Below are positions 23,435-32,659 of a stretch of DNA of 64,000 bases, piece by piece. The notes under the pieces were generated by a model. That model worked only from the letters and a program-made list of their open reading frames with translations. It ran no database searches and was not told the DNA's origin. This DNA is from JAGWFU01 sp035534575 (GTDB lineage: Archaea; Micrarchaeota; Micrarchaeia; Micrarchaeales; Micrarchaeaceae), in NCBI GenBank assembly GCA_035534575.1, contig DATLRT010000018.1, positions 1 to 64,000 on the forward strand. The letters run 5' to 3'. Each line of letters starts with the position of its first letter. Positions within the stretch are counted from its first letter, which is position 1. Both the position numbers and the translations under genes were made by a program.

Positions 23435-24691
23435 TCACTTCGCGTGCGGGCGCGGGTGCGCCTTCCTCTTCTCCTTGTAGAGCAGGTATCCGAGCACTAT
23501 GATTATGATTACCAGGATTGCGGGTAGCAGCCCTCCGGATCCGCCGGTTGTGCGCTTCGGATAGGTGCCTATCGAGTTCGCAGTGCCGAAGCCGGAGCCC
23601 AGAGTGACAGGCACGTTCACCACTGTGCTTAGGTTCTGCCTCAGGCTGTTGAGATAGTTTATCCTCACCGGCACCACGTATGAGCCCGCCTCTGTAGCGC
23701 TCGCCGTTGTGAGCGTCAGCGTTACCGGCGTCTGGCTGTCGGTGGCCATGTCCCCGACGAACACCGTGTTTGAGCCGTATGTGGAGAAGCCTGCTGGAGG
23801 CATCGGCGTAGCCGTGACCGCTGTCGCCCCTGCGGTTCCCACGTCAGTAAGTATGAACGATATGGAGAATATGCTTCCAGGGGCGGGGACGGTGGGCGAG
23901 AGGGTTGTGCTGGAGGGTGTGATGTTTATTATCCCTGCCGACAGCACAATGGGAGTATATGATATCTGCTCCGGGCTCGTGCCTTTGAACAGGTTTATCG
24001 TCATGTTGACCGGGAAGGACTGCGTGGCGTTCTTGAACACGAAGACTCTCTGGGTGAGGTTAACTGATGTCATCGGCCCTATTACGCCGACGCCCACCGG
24101 TTGTATCCCGAGGAAGGTGCCGTCCTGGCTCGGCAGCGTCGACCTGATGGACACGTAGTTGAGCGTGTTGTTCCCCTTGTTGGAGAGAACGAGGGTCACG
24201 TTATCTATCCTTCCAGACGTGAGCGTGCTTGGGATTATGCTCACCTGGAGCGCGCTCGGGCACGATTGCGTGCCGAAGCTTATGTTCCTTGTCTCGCTGT
24301 CGGAGTATAGCGAGTCATACTCGTAGTTTATCCCGACTCCCGCGGATATGAGGGAAGATGCGTTGAGGCTGACGAATATGGGCAGCTGCACCATGCTTGA
24401 GCTATTGGCGCTGACGTTGGTTATCCCGCTGACGGTGCCGTTGCCGAAGGCGTAGACGTACTTGGAGATTATCGCCAGCTGGACGCCGTCCATCCGCACT
24501 GAGCCCGGCGGCGATGTTACGGTTATCGGCAGCTGGTTGACCATACCCTTGCACAGAGTGAGCACGTTGGTGCTGAGCTGAAAGTTGGGCGGGTTCGGAA
24601 TCGGAGTGGGTCCGCTCGTTGCCGCAAATGTGAGCAGTGGTGCCATTACGGCGGTCAGCAGCACAAATCCAACAAAGATCTTCGCGTTCAT
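23435..24691 (-). CDS. Secreted, membrane-anchored surface protein of the MacB operon
   Basis: Protein of 418 residues: signal peptide (FVGFVLLTAVMAPLLTFAAT), a large beta-rich extracytoplasmic part and a C-terminal helix (LLPAILVIIIIVLGYLLY) with a basic tail. The extracytoplasmic part has NxS/T sequons and repeated CARDB-like patterns such as IDNVTLVLSNKGNNTLNYV and FSISFILTDVGTAGATAV. Its ATG overlaps the ATPase stop by 4 nt. Its place between ATPase and permease suggests it acts with the transporter, perhaps in a periplasm-adapter-like role on the cell surface. Confidence 0.85.
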   Translation of the reverse strand: MNAKIFVGFVLLTAVMAPLLTFAATSGPTPIPNPPNFQLSTNVLTLCKGMVNQLPITVTSPPGSVRMDGVQLAIISKYVYAFGNGTVSGITNVSANSSSMVQLPIFVSLNASSLISAGVGINYEYDSLYSDSETRNISFGTQSCPSALQVSIIPSTLTSGRIDNVTLVLSNKGNNTLNYVSIRSTLPSQDGTFLGIQPVGVGVIGPMTSVNLTQRVFVFKNATQSFPVNMTINLFKGTSPEQISYTPIVLSAGIINITPSSTTLSPTVPAPGSIFSISFILTDVGTAGATAVTATPMPPAGFSTYGSNTVFVGDMATDSQTPVTLTLTTASATEAGSYVVPVRINYLNSLRQNLSTVVNVPVTLGSGFGTANSIGTYPKRTTGGSGGLLPAILVIIIIVLGYLLYKEKRKAHPRPHAK

Positions 24692-25380
24692 CTTATTACC
24701 TCGTTCTTGTTCACCCTTCCGTCCTTTATGTGTATCACGCGGTCGCAGAACCTCGTGATGTCCGGGTTGTGGGTTACCATTATTATCGTGACCTTCCTCT
24801 CCCTGCTTATCTTCTTGAACAGCCTCACTACCTCCTCGCCGGATTTGGTGTCAAGGTTTCCGGTGGGCTCGTCAGCGAGCACCAGCGCGGGGTTGTTCAC
24901 AAGCGCGCGGGCTATCGCGACCCTCTGCTGCTGCCCTCCGCTCAGCTGGTTAGGCTTCTGCCTCATCCTCTCGCCCAGGCCGAGCTGGATGAGTAGGCTA
25001 TCCGACCTCTCCTTGCGCTCCGATGATGGCATCTTGCTAACCATGAGCGGCAGCTGCACGTTCATCTCAGCGGTAAGGCCGTTGACAAGGTTGTAAGCCT
25101 GGAATATGAAGCCGAGCTTCTTGTTCCTGAACTCTGCTAGTTTGTCGCCGTCCATCTTCGATGTGGCTACGCCGTCTATGTATATCTCGCCATGGGTGGG
25201 CTTGTCTATCGTACCAAGGACGTTCATTAGGGTGGACTTGCCGCTTCCGGATGGGCCGACTATCGCAACAAACTCGCCGCTCTTCAGTGTAAAGGAGACA
25301 TCGATGAGCGCATCGACCTCCACGGACTCAGATTTGTAAATCTTGGACACGTTGGTAAGTCTCACCGAATAATTAGGCAT
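24688..25380 (-). CDS. MacB/LolD-type ABC transporter ATPase
   Basis: ATPase of 230 residues with Walker A GPSGSGKST, Q-loop FQAYNLV, signature LSGGQQQRVAIARAL, Walker B LVLADEPTGNLD and H-loop VTHNPD. The short form without C-terminal extension is typical of LolD/MacB partners. It is the first gene of a three-gene operon. TATA box TATTTAAAG (about 25401-25411) lies where a nearly leaderless message would start. Confidence 0.94.
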   Translation of the reverse strand: MPNYSVRLTNVSKIYKSESVEVDALIDVSFTLKSGEFVAIVGPSGSGKSTLMNVLGTIDKPTHGEIYIDGVATSKMDGDKLAEFRNKKLGFIFQAYNLVNGLTAEMNVQLPLMVSKMPSSERKERSDSLLIQLGLGERMRQKPNQLSGGQQQRVAIARALVNNPALVLADEPTGNLDTKSGEEVVRLFKKISRERKVTIIMVTHNPDITRFCDRVIHIKDGRVNKNEVIR

Positions 25381-25498
25381 GAACTTAATTACAAACTTGA
25401 CTTTAAATACATTGCGATGGCGTTTCCGCAGTGGGATGGAGAAAGGGCAATCAGGTTTATAATCTCTGCAGTCAGTATATTATCGCAAGGGTTTTCTG

Positions 25499-27208
25499 AT
25501 GGATGCGGGATTGGAGTCAGCGATAAGGAAGTATGCGATAAAGAACGCCATAGACTACGGCAAGGCGGGCGAGAAGCAGGTGCTGGGCAGGGTCCTCTCA
25601 AGCAACCCCTCAGCGAAGTCCGACATGCAGGCGCTCAACGAAAGCATAGCCGCGATAGTCGCCCAGGTAAACAAGATGGGCAAGGCGGATCTGGAAAAGG
25701 AGTTCGCGCAGTATCAGGGCGAGTTTGACACCATTGAAAAGAAGAAGGCAGAGGAATCTGTGCCCAAGTTCGTGCTAGACGGCGCGGTGAAGGGCAACTT
25801 CGCTACAAGATACGCACCGGCACCCAATGGGTACATGCACGTAGGCCACGTGAAGGCGGCGCTGATGGCTGCCGAGTTCGCAAAGATTTATGATGGGAAG
25901 ATATTCCTCTACTTCGACGACACTAATCCAGAGAAGGACAGGCAAGAGTACGTTGACCAGATGAAGAGGGATATGGAGTGGCTCGGGATTAGGTTCGACC
26001 ACGAGTACTATGCGAGCGACAACATAGTGAAGGTCTACGATGCCACCAAGCTGCTGATACAGAAAGGCATGGCCTATGTCTGTGAGTGCGACTCCGAGAA
26101 GATGAGCAAGGGAAGGTACGACAGCATAGAGTGCGAGCACAGGCAGAGGAGCGTGAAGGAGAACGAGGAGCTGTTTGTAGCTATGCTGAACCACAAGACG
26201 GAGGAGGGAAAGGCGATAGTAAGGTTCAAGGGTGACATGAAGTCGGACAACACAGCGCTGAGGGATCCCACGATAATCAGGATAAAGAACGACGCGCATT
26301 ACAGGCAGGGGACCCAATATAGCGTATGGCCGACCTACGATGTAAACACGCCCATAATGGATTCCATCCATGGAGTTACCGATGTGATAAGGAGCAAGGA
26401 GTTCGAGCTGAGGGACGAGCTTGCCGCCATGATACTTGATGCATTGGGAATGAGGAAGCCCAGAATACACTCGGAGTCAAGGTTGGTCATAAAGAACAAC
26501 GTGACTCACAAGAGGGAGCTCAACAAGCTCATAACTGAGAGCATACTGAGCGGCTGGGATGACCCTAGGCTGGTGACCATCACCGCACTTAAGAGACGCG
26601 GCATTCTTCCAGACGCGATACGCGAGTTTGTGCTCAGGTTCGGTATGAGCAAGACGGACGGCAAGGTGGGCATAGAGATGTTGCTTGCGGAGAACAGGAA
26701 GATAATAGACCCTACATCCAGAAGGCTCTACTACGTGGAGAATCCGGTCGCACTCCGGATAGATGGATTCGCCGCGAAGGAAGTGGAGCTCAAGCTTCAC
26801 CCCACTGGCGACTTGGGCAGCAGGGAATACAGGGTAAATGGGAATGTCTACATAAACAAGAAGGACGCTGATGGGGCAGCAACGGGAGGGGTAATCAGAC
26901 TAAAGAACCTTGCGGATGTGGAGGTTACGGCAAAGGGCGACAGCATTTCTGCAAAGGAGACGAAAAAGGCTGGCAGCGCGATTCAGTGGGTGCCTGCTGA
27001 GGACTACGTGGAGTGCAGCATAATGATTCCGGGGAATCCGGTCGACGATGAGGGAAAGCTCATGGCTGACAGCATGAAGTGGAGCAAGGGCTACGTGGAG
27101 AGCTACGCCAAGACGCTGAAGGAGGGAGATATAGTTCAGTTAGAGCGGTTCGGTTTTTGCATACTTGACAGCCTCAAGCCGCTGCAGTTCATATTCATAT
27201 CGAATTAG
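25499..27208 (+). CDS. gltX: Glutamyl-tRNA synthetase (archaeal type)
   Basis: Class I synthetase of 569 residues that charges tRNA-Glu (and probably tRNA-Gln first with Glu, as is general in archaea). The N-terminal extension (1-100) is archaeal. The HIGH-type motif is APNGYMHVGHVKAA near 104-117. The KMSKS position appears as a worn NVTHKRELNKL segment near 340. The C-terminal anticodon-binding beta-barrels follow the archaeal/GlnRS-like pattern. The endonuclease IV gene begins 8 nt later. Confidence 0.94.
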   Translation: MDAGLESAIRKYAIKNAIDYGKAGEKQVLGRVLSSNPSAKSDMQALNESIAAIVAQVNKMGKADLEKEFAQYQGEFDTIEKKKAEESVPKFVLDGAVKGNFATRYAPAPNGYMHVGHVKAALMAAEFAKIYDGKIFLYFDDTNPEKDRQEYVDQMKRDMEWLGIRFDHEYYASDNIVKVYDATKLLIQKGMAYVCECDSEKMSKGRYDSIECEHRQRSVKENEELFVAMLNHKTEEGKAIVRFKGDMKSDNTALRDPTIIRIKNDAHYRQGTQYSVWPTYDVNTPIMDSIHGVTDVIRSKEFELRDELAAMILDALGMRKPRIHSESRLVIKNNVTHKRELNKLITESILSGWDDPRLVTITALKRRGILPDAIREFVLRFGMSKTDGKVGIEMLLAENRKIIDPTSRRLYYVENPVALRIDGFAAKEVELKLHPTGDLGSREYRVNGNVYINKKDADGAATGGVIRLKNLADVEVTAKGDSISAKETKKAGSAIQWVPAEDYVECSIMIPGNPVDDEGKLMADSMKWSKGYVESYAKTLKEGDIVQLERFGFCILDSLKPLQFIFISN

Positions 27209-27216
27209 GTGGGGGG

Positions 27217-28050
27217 ATGAGAGCTCTAGTGGGGATGGCAGTGTCGGCATCGGGCGGCATAGACATGTCGATTGACAGGGCCGAGCAGTACGGATGCACG
27301 ACCATGCAGACTTTTGTCAGCAGCCCGATGATATGGAAGGTCAAGGGCCTTGGCAAGGAGGAAGCGGCGGCGTTCAAGGAGAAAGCCAACGAGAAGGGAA
27401 TAAGCCCAACGGTCATTCACATGCCTTACCTGCCGAACTTCGCGTCGCCCGACAAGACGATATACGAGAAGTCGAAGGAGGCGCTGAGGCTCAACATAGA
27501 GAGATGCAATGAGATAGGGATTGACTACCTTGTGCTGCATCTGGGCAGCGACATGGGGAAGGGCAAGGAGTACGGGATAAGCAGGGTCATAGATGCAGTA
27601 TCTGAATACGTGGATGGGATGGAGGGAAAGCTTCTGCTAGAGAATCAGTCGGGAAGCGCGAACAGCGTGGGCTCGGACCTGAACGACCTGAGAAGCATAT
27701 ATGAGGGAATAGGAAGCAAGAAGGCAGGCTACTGCATAGACACATGCCACGCATTCGCGGCGGGATACGACATCAGGAAGAAGGAAGTAGTGCAGGATAT
27801 GATGAAGGCAATTGATTTCGATCAGGTTCACGTTATACACGTCAACGACTCCAAGTTCGACCTGGGAATGAAGAGGGACAGGCACGAGAAACTTGGCGTT
27901 GGATATATAGGGATTGTGGGGTTCAAGACTTTCTTGGGCTTCAGGGAGATCAAGAGCAAGGCTTTGATACTAGAGACACCTACGGATAGGGCGGGAGATG
28001 AATCGGTGGAGGAAGTGAGCAAGCTTAGGGGGCTGGTTACGGAGAGGTAA
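27217..28050 (+). CDS. nfo: Endonuclease IV (AP endonuclease)
   Basis: DNA repair enzyme of 277 residues that cuts at abasic sites, with a TIM barrel and three zinc ions. Family marks are the N-terminal VSASGGIDMSIDRAEQYG, VIHMPYLPNFASPD, the metal ligands in LVLHLGS, LLLENQSG, YCIDTCHAFAAGYD and VHVIHVNDSKFDLGMKRDRHEKLG, and the final ALILETP. Length is normal. It lies between gltX and an HD protein on the same strand. Confidence 0.95.
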   Translation: MRALVGMAVSASGGIDMSIDRAEQYGCTTMQTFVSSPMIWKVKGLGKEEAAAFKEKANEKGISPTVIHMPYLPNFASPDKTIYEKSKEALRLNIERCNEIGIDYLVLHLGSDMGKGKEYGISRVIDAVSEYVDGMEGKLLLENQSGSANSVGSDLNDLRSIYEGIGSKKAGYCIDTCHAFAAGYDIRKKEVVQDMMKAIDFDQVHVIHVNDSKFDLGMKRDRHEKLGVGYIGIVGFKTFLGFREIKSKALILETPTDRAGDESVEEVSKLRGLVTER

Positions 28051-28054
28051 TCCT

Positions 28055-28714
28055 ATGGATGCCAGGCAAGTAATAGGGCAGATAGTTACGATCTATAATC
28101 GGTTTGAGATACCGCCGAACCTTAGGATGCATATGTTTAGGGTTGCCGCTGTAGGCGACATGATATGCACCAATTGGAGGAACACGGCGAATGTGGTAAA
28201 AAGGGACGAAGTGGTAGCTGCCTGCTTGATTCATGATCTGGGAAACATAACAAAGATGGGAATGGAGAACGATGAGTCCATCGGCATGCTGGGCGATGAG
28301 GCGCCCAATGTAAACCACTGGAAGGATGTTAGGCAGGGAGTTATCAACAAATACGGAGCCGCTCCCGACGCGGCTACTTCAAAGATGGCAAAAGAAGTGG
28401 GGATAGACCAGAGACTGATATCCCTAATAGAAAATGGTGGTGGAGGACCTCTCCTGCTCACTGATAGCATCATGAGAACACCGGATTGGTCGTTGAAGAT
28501 ACTTTCATACGCGGACTGTAGGGTTACCCCATACGGAATAACAAGCGCAAGAGAGAGGGTGAATGACCTCTCAAGAAGATACGGCAAGGGGCATCAGGAT
28601 TACTTCGGCAACGTAGCTGAAGTTGAGAGGCAGATATTCGCCAACACCAGCATTGGCCCAGAGACGATAAACGACAACTCATCTATTCCTTACATAAGGA
28701 GTTACCAGTCTTAG
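28055..28714 (+). CDS. HD-domain phosphohydrolase
   Basis: Protein of 219 residues. The HD core is visible as MHMFRVAAVGDMIC (first His), CLIHDLGNI (His-Asp) and later ILSYADCRVTPYGI (final Asp). HD proteins hydrolyse phosphoesters of nucleotides. It starts 4 nt after nfo, so it is part of the same transcript. The substrate cannot be told; the end is Asn/Ser-rich. Confidence 0.85.
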   Translation: MDARQVIGQIVTIYNRFEIPPNLRMHMFRVAAVGDMICTNWRNTANVVKRDEVVAACLIHDLGNITKMGMENDESIGMLGDEAPNVNHWKDVRQGVINKYGAAPDAATSKMAKEVGIDQRLISLIENGGGGPLLLTDSIMRTPDWSLKILSYADCRVTPYGITSARERVNDLSRRYGKGHQDYFGNVAEVERQIFANTSIGPETINDNSSIPYIRSYQS

Positions 28715-28784
28715 CGGCCATTGCAGGACATCGTATGCCTTAAATACCTTGGCTGTTAATATAGGTTATCCGATAGATGATTTA

Positions 28785-29393
28785 ATGGACTGGACAACGC
28801 TTGCGAATGACGAGACCGTGGAGAGGACGGCAAAGGCACTCACAGAGAGGGGTATAGAGACGATAATAGTGGAAACTGGAGAGGAGGCGAGACAAAAGGT
28901 CCTTGAGCTGATTCCAAAGAAGTCGGAGGTCATGCACGTCTCATCAACGACACTTGCTGAGATAGGGGTGAGCAAGGAGATAGACGAGAGCGGGGAGTTT
29001 GATTCGCTGAGGAAGAGGATAATGGCGATAACTGACTCGGCCGAGAGGAACGAGTTCAGGAGGAAGACCCTGAGCCCAGAGTATGGGATAGGAAGCGTAC
29101 AGGCCATTACTGAGGACGGGCAGGTGGTGGTAGCATCGGCGAGCGGCAGCCAGCTGCCGGTATATGCTTACGGCGCCACGAAGCTCATCTGGGTAGTAGG
29201 CACTCAGAAGATAGTCAAAGACATGGAGACGGCGATGAAAAGGATATACGAGCACACGCTGGAACTGGAGAGCGAGAGGGTGAAGGTCGCCTACGGAATG
29301 GCCAGGAGCAGCGTGAACAAGATATTGATATTCGAGAGGGAGAAACCGGGAAGGATAACCCTTATCTTCGTGAAGCAGAAGCTCGGGTTCTGA
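28785..29393 (+). CDS. LUD-domain protein
   Basis: Protein of about 202 residues with the LUD fold found in LutB/LutC lactate-utilisation proteins: GIETIIVETGEEARQKVLELIPKKSEVMHVSSTTL, AITEDGQVVVASASGSQLPVYAYGATKLIWVVGTQKIVKD. It is stand-alone, with no LutA or LutB neighbour, so a lactate role is not supported. A TATA box at 28739-28748 predicts transcription from about 28770. I therefore take ATG 28785 rather than the upstream TTG 28749. Confidence 0.85.
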   Translation: MDWTTLANDETVERTAKALTERGIETIIVETGEEARQKVLELIPKKSEVMHVSSTTLAEIGVSKEIDESGEFDSLRKRIMAITDSAERNEFRRKTLSPEYGIGSVQAITEDGQVVVASASGSQLPVYAYGATKLIWVVGTQKIVKDMETAMKRIYEHTLELESERVKVAYGMARSSVNKILIFEREKPGRITLIFVKQKLGF

Positions 29394-29450
29394 GCCTTGC
29401 AGACCACCCATTTGGATATATTTTTATACCTTAGGGTTGCACTATAAAGT

Positions 29451-30533
29451 ATGGACATCGTAGCCGCGTTTAAAGAGGCAGTACAGGGCGCACTGCATCC
29501 GAGGGAGAATACCGCGAAAAGAAGCGTGCGCGAATCGCTCTTGCTCTATTACAATGCCTCCATAATACCGCTGATAATAGCGATAGCCATAGGCGTGGTA
29601 GGTTATTTTGCGTTTGGCAACGCCATAGCCACAACAACCACCCCAGGTTTTGCCTTCTACAGGTTATTTGCGAGGTTGGGGATAGCGGGCATTGCGGTTG
29701 CACTGCCCGTTCTTGAGATGCTCGTGTTCATGCCGCTCTCAATACTGATAAGCTCGGCGATTTACCAGCTCTTTGCGAAAAGGCTGCTCAAGATGTGGCC
29801 CGGGGACTATTCCAAAACAGCAGCGGCAATAACGTTTGGAGTCATGCCCGGAGTGCTCCTGTTCGGACTGACTGAAATTGCGATCCTGTCGACTTCTTAC
29901 TCGCTCTTTATAATAGCTACCGCGATTACAGCGCTCTGGTCCATAATCGTGATTGTAGTATCAATATCGGCACAGCACAAGATAAGCGTAGGAAAGGCGT
30001 TCGGAGGCTGGCTGGTCTCGATAGTTCTATTATGGATAATAGCGGTAGTGATTGCGGTGGCGGCAGTGGCGCTTGCGTTCTCTATAGGCGCGTTCAATGT
30101 GGGCCAGACGCCAACCGGAAGCGGAGGTAGCCATCTAGCAGGCTCACAATGCATAGCCGCATCGGGGTATGTGTGCAATGCAGCCAACTTGACTACGCTT
30201 GGCACCCTGAGATTCAATTTCATCCAGAATACAGGGCTTACAGTGTACAATGCAGTGCTGAGCGTAACGCCGCAGAATGCAACGTTAGGCGCCAACGGCT
30301 TTCCAATCAACCCGGCCACATATCAGGCAGGAACGCTTTACTCAGGCAGTGTCACACACGTGGCAATGCCGGCAAGGTATCCTCCGCTGCCGCAAGTTTG
30401 TGCTACATGCTCGGCGCCGCTGAATGCTGGCGTGCCGTTGCTTGAGTATATCTGGCTCAATTACTCTACAACCCCTGGAGGACCGTCAAACCTTGCGGTC
30501 AAGGTAGCGACAATAAGCGTAAAGGCTTCATGA
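29451..30533 (+). CDS. Yip1-like multi-pass membrane protein with extracytoplasmic tail
   Basis: Protein of 360 residues. Five or so hydrophobic helices between about 35 and 215 have the Yip1 pattern: an amphipathic N-terminus (VAAFKEAVQGALHPRENT) followed by a helix cluster with GVMPGVLLFGLTEI. A C-terminal extracytoplasmic domain of about 140 residues, beta-rich, carries Cys pairs (CIAASGYVCN, VCATCSAPL). TATA box TATTTTTATACC (29418-29429) predicts a leaderless message. Function unknown. Confidence 0.8.
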   Translation: MDIVAAFKEAVQGALHPRENTAKRSVRESLLLYYNASIIPLIIAIAIGVVGYFAFGNAIATTTTPGFAFYRLFARLGIAGIAVALPVLEMLVFMPLSILISSAIYQLFAKRLLKMWPGDYSKTAAAITFGVMPGVLLFGLTEIAILSTSYSLFIIATAITALWSIIVIVVSISAQHKISVGKAFGGWLVSIVLLWIIAVVIAVAAVALAFSIGAFNVGQTPTGSGGSHLAGSQCIAASGYVCNAANLTTLGTLRFNFIQNTGLTVYNAVLSVTPQNATLGANGFPINPATYQAGTLYSGSVTHVAMPARYPPLPQVCATCSAPLNAGVPLLEYIWLNYSTTPGGPSNLAVKVATISVKAS

Positions 30534-31055
30534 TAGGCCGAACTTCTTCTTGACCCTGTTGACCTTGGGTCTTGTGACGAAGATGCAGTAGGGATTGATA
30601 GGATTCTTCTTGTAAAAGTCCTTGTGGTAGTCCTCAGCAGGATAGAAAGCCTCAAGCTTCTTCACTTCGGTCACAATAGGCTTGCTAAAGTTCTTCTGCT
30701 GTGCAGAGAAGAAATCGATTATGATCTGCTTCTGTGAATCGGTATTATATAGGATTATCGACCGGTATTCATTGCCCACATCCGCATCCTGCCTGTTGAG
30801 CAATGTGGGGTCGTGCATTGTGAAGAATATGTCTAGCAGTTTCTCAAGAGGGGCGACATCAGGGTCGTACTCAATCTTCAGTACCTCAGCATGGCCAGTG
30901 TCCCCGCCGCATACGTCTTCGTAAGTGGGGTTTTTCATCTGGCCTCCGGCATATCCGGGCGTAGTCTTAGTCACACCCTTGAACATCGAGAACACCGCCT
31001 CGGTGCACCAGAAGCACCCGCCCCCGAATACTATGCTCTGAGTCTCACTTGCCAT
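30528..31055 (-). CDS. msrA: Peptide methionine sulfoxide reductase MsrA
   Basis: Repairs S-methionine sulfoxide in proteins. It has 175 residues with the catalytic GGCFWCTE motif at 11-18 and the family blocks TTPGYAGG, TGHAEVLKIEYDP, LLDIFFTMHDPT and EYRSIILY. The start overlaps msrB by 11 nt. With msrB it forms a two-gene repair operon. The end is convergent with the Yip1-like gene, with a 6-nt overlap of stop regions. Confidence 0.96.
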   Translation of the reverse strand: MASETQSIVFGGGCFWCTEAVFSMFKGVTKTTPGYAGGQMKNPTYEDVCGGDTGHAEVLKIEYDPDVAPLEKLLDIFFTMHDPTLLNRQDADVGNEYRSIILYNTDSQKQIIIDFFSAQQKNFSKPIVTEVKKLEAFYPAEDYHKDFYKKNPINPYCIFVTRPKVNRVKKKFGLS

Positions 31056-31434
31056 CCTTGCTCTCCTCCTTTGGTATAAACTTCATCGATATTGAGTTGA
31101 TACAGTACCTGACATTTTTCTTAGTGAAGCCCTCGCCAAGGAACACGTGCCCCAAGTGTGCGCCGCAGTTTGTGCACTCTACCTCTATGCGCTCCCCGTC
31201 AGGATCCGGAATCCTCTTTACCGCCCCCTTTATCTCATCGTCAAAGCTGGGCCAGCCGCACTGCGCGTCAAACTTGTCCTCTGACTTGTAGAGCGCTGCG
31301 CCGCAGCGCTTGCATATGTAAGTGCCAGACTTGGAGAATCGCTCGTACTCGCCACTGAAAGGTGCCTCGGTGCCCTTGTGGACGATTACACGTTCCTCTT
31401 CAGGAGTAAGTTTGTTCCACTGCTTCTTTTCCAT
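31045..31434 (-). CDS. msrB: Peptide methionine sulfoxide reductase MsrB
   Basis: Repairs R-methionine sulfoxide. It has 129 residues, with the zinc-binding pairs CKRC and CTNC, the CGWPSFDDEI block and the catalytic Cys in RYCINSISM. GGTG-type ribosome-binding sequence precedes the ATG. A TATA-like AT-rich element lies at about 31460-31475. msrA follows with overlapping frames. Confidence 0.96.
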   Translation of the reverse strand: MEKKQWNKLTPEEERVIVHKGTEAPFSGEYERFSKSGTYICKRCGAALYKSEDKFDAQCGWPSFDDEIKGAVKRIPDPDGERIEVECTNCGAHLGHVFLGEGFTKKNVRYCINSISMKFIPKEESKDGK

Positions 31435-31502
31435 GCAACCACACCATAGGAGATTCTGTTCCTAAATTAATAATACTTTCCGGCTGGCTGAAAAAGATGT
31501 GG

Positions 31503-32132
31503 CTAACTCCTGAACCCGGCCCAAAGCAGGAGTATGCCGATGAATTCCGAGTAGTACAGAAGTGAGGGAAACGAGCCTATGTACAGCGTGCCTGCGACGC
31601 TCACCACTATGACTCCGGCGATTATGCTGAGCAGCTTGATCTTCCTCGTGCGCTTGAAACCTACCGCAGCGACTCCGATGATTACGATAGCTGCTGGGAA
31701 CGTAGCAAGTGAGGATGCGTATATAACGAGGGCAGGTGGAAGTCCTCCGACAACATAGCCGGTTATAAGGTTCCCCGCATTGCTCGCAAGCAATGAGTAT
31801 GCAGTAAGGGCTGCGCCAAGTATGGCCAGCACGTAGTAGGCTTTTACAATCAACTTGGATTTCACCAATTGAATAGAGCCCAAGGCAAGAAGCTCCACCA
31901 GAATGGCGACTAGGAATAGGTAAGAGTTAATCAGCAATCCACTGTAAACGTTTAGCGCAAAGAGCAGTTCGAGGAAAACGGTAAAGGCAAAGACCCACAG
32001 CCCAAGGCTCCAGAAGAGCTTGCTCCTGTCTCTCTTGCGCATGTAGCCCCTGGTCATCAGAACGGCAAGACCCAGCGCCAAAATGCAGGTAGATACGGTT
32101 GCGACCAAGGCCGCAAACTGGCCGTTGAACAT
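31503..32132 (-). CDS. Seven-helix membrane protein, function unknown
   Basis: Protein of 209 residues with about seven hydrophobic helices (first at 5-27, last at about 185-207), short loops and Arg/Lys at the inner sides (YMRKRDRSK, FKRTRKIK). No family is recognised. The small membrane protein at 32183-32593 lies just upstream on the same strand. Confidence 0.75.
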   Translation of the reverse strand: MFNGQFAALVATVSTCILALGLAVLMTRGYMRKRDRSKLFWSLGLWVFAFTVFLELLFALNVYSGLLINSYLFLVAILVELLALGSIQLVKSKLIVKAYYVLAILGAALTAYSLLASNAGNLITGYVVGGLPPALVIYASSLATFPAAIVIIGVAAVGFKRTRKIKLLSIIAGVIVVSVAGTLYIGSFPSLLYYSEFIGILLLWAGFRS

Positions 32133-32182
32133 GCCAATATATTGATACCATCATTTAAAAGGATTTTCAAGCTGGTCTTGCA

Positions 32183-32593
32183 TCAGTATAGCTTCTCCAG
32201 TTTCGAGCCCTTGTCGTACAGCATCAGGACCAGCCCTGCAAGGATTATGTAGATGTAGGTCGCAACGGAGGCAAGCCTGCTGATATCGTAGCCGGAGAAG
32301 TTAAGGTTCGCGGCGAGAGGCGCTGTAGTCACGCCGGGAATGGCTATGACTCCGGCAAGCAGGAACAGCGCCAAGTTGAAAGCCGAGAAGGCGACTGCAA
32401 GTATGTACCACCTCTTCAGGCCCAGCATGAAGGTAACTGCGAGCACGGCGTACACGATAACCTCGACGTTGAACCAGTATTGGCCAAGCGCGCTGCCGCT
32501 AGGGCTGGAGAAGATGTGTGCCGCCGCTGCGGCGACCGCAGAGATGACGAGCGAGAATCGGAATAGTCCTACATTGTTGGGCACGTACACCAT
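32183..32593 (-). CDS. Four-helix membrane protein, function unknown
   Basis: Protein of 136 residues with four hydrophobic helices (about 10-28, 42-57, 64-84, 110-128) and a charged C-terminal end (YDKGSKLEKLY). No conserved motif is recognised. It may be co-transcribed with the seven-helix protein gene 50 nt downstream. Confidence 0.7.
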   Translation of the reverse strand: MVYVPNNVGLFRFSLVISAVAAAAAHIFSSPSGSALGQYWFNVEVIVYAVLAVTFMLGLKRWYILAVAFSAFNLALFLLAGVIAIPGVTTAPLAANLNFSGYDISRLASVATYIYIILAGLVLMLYDKGSKLEKLY

Positions 32594-32659
32594 CTTGGGT
32601 AGCTAATCTTTTATATCCGACACTCTGCCATACATTGGAATCAGCCTAATAACCCATTT

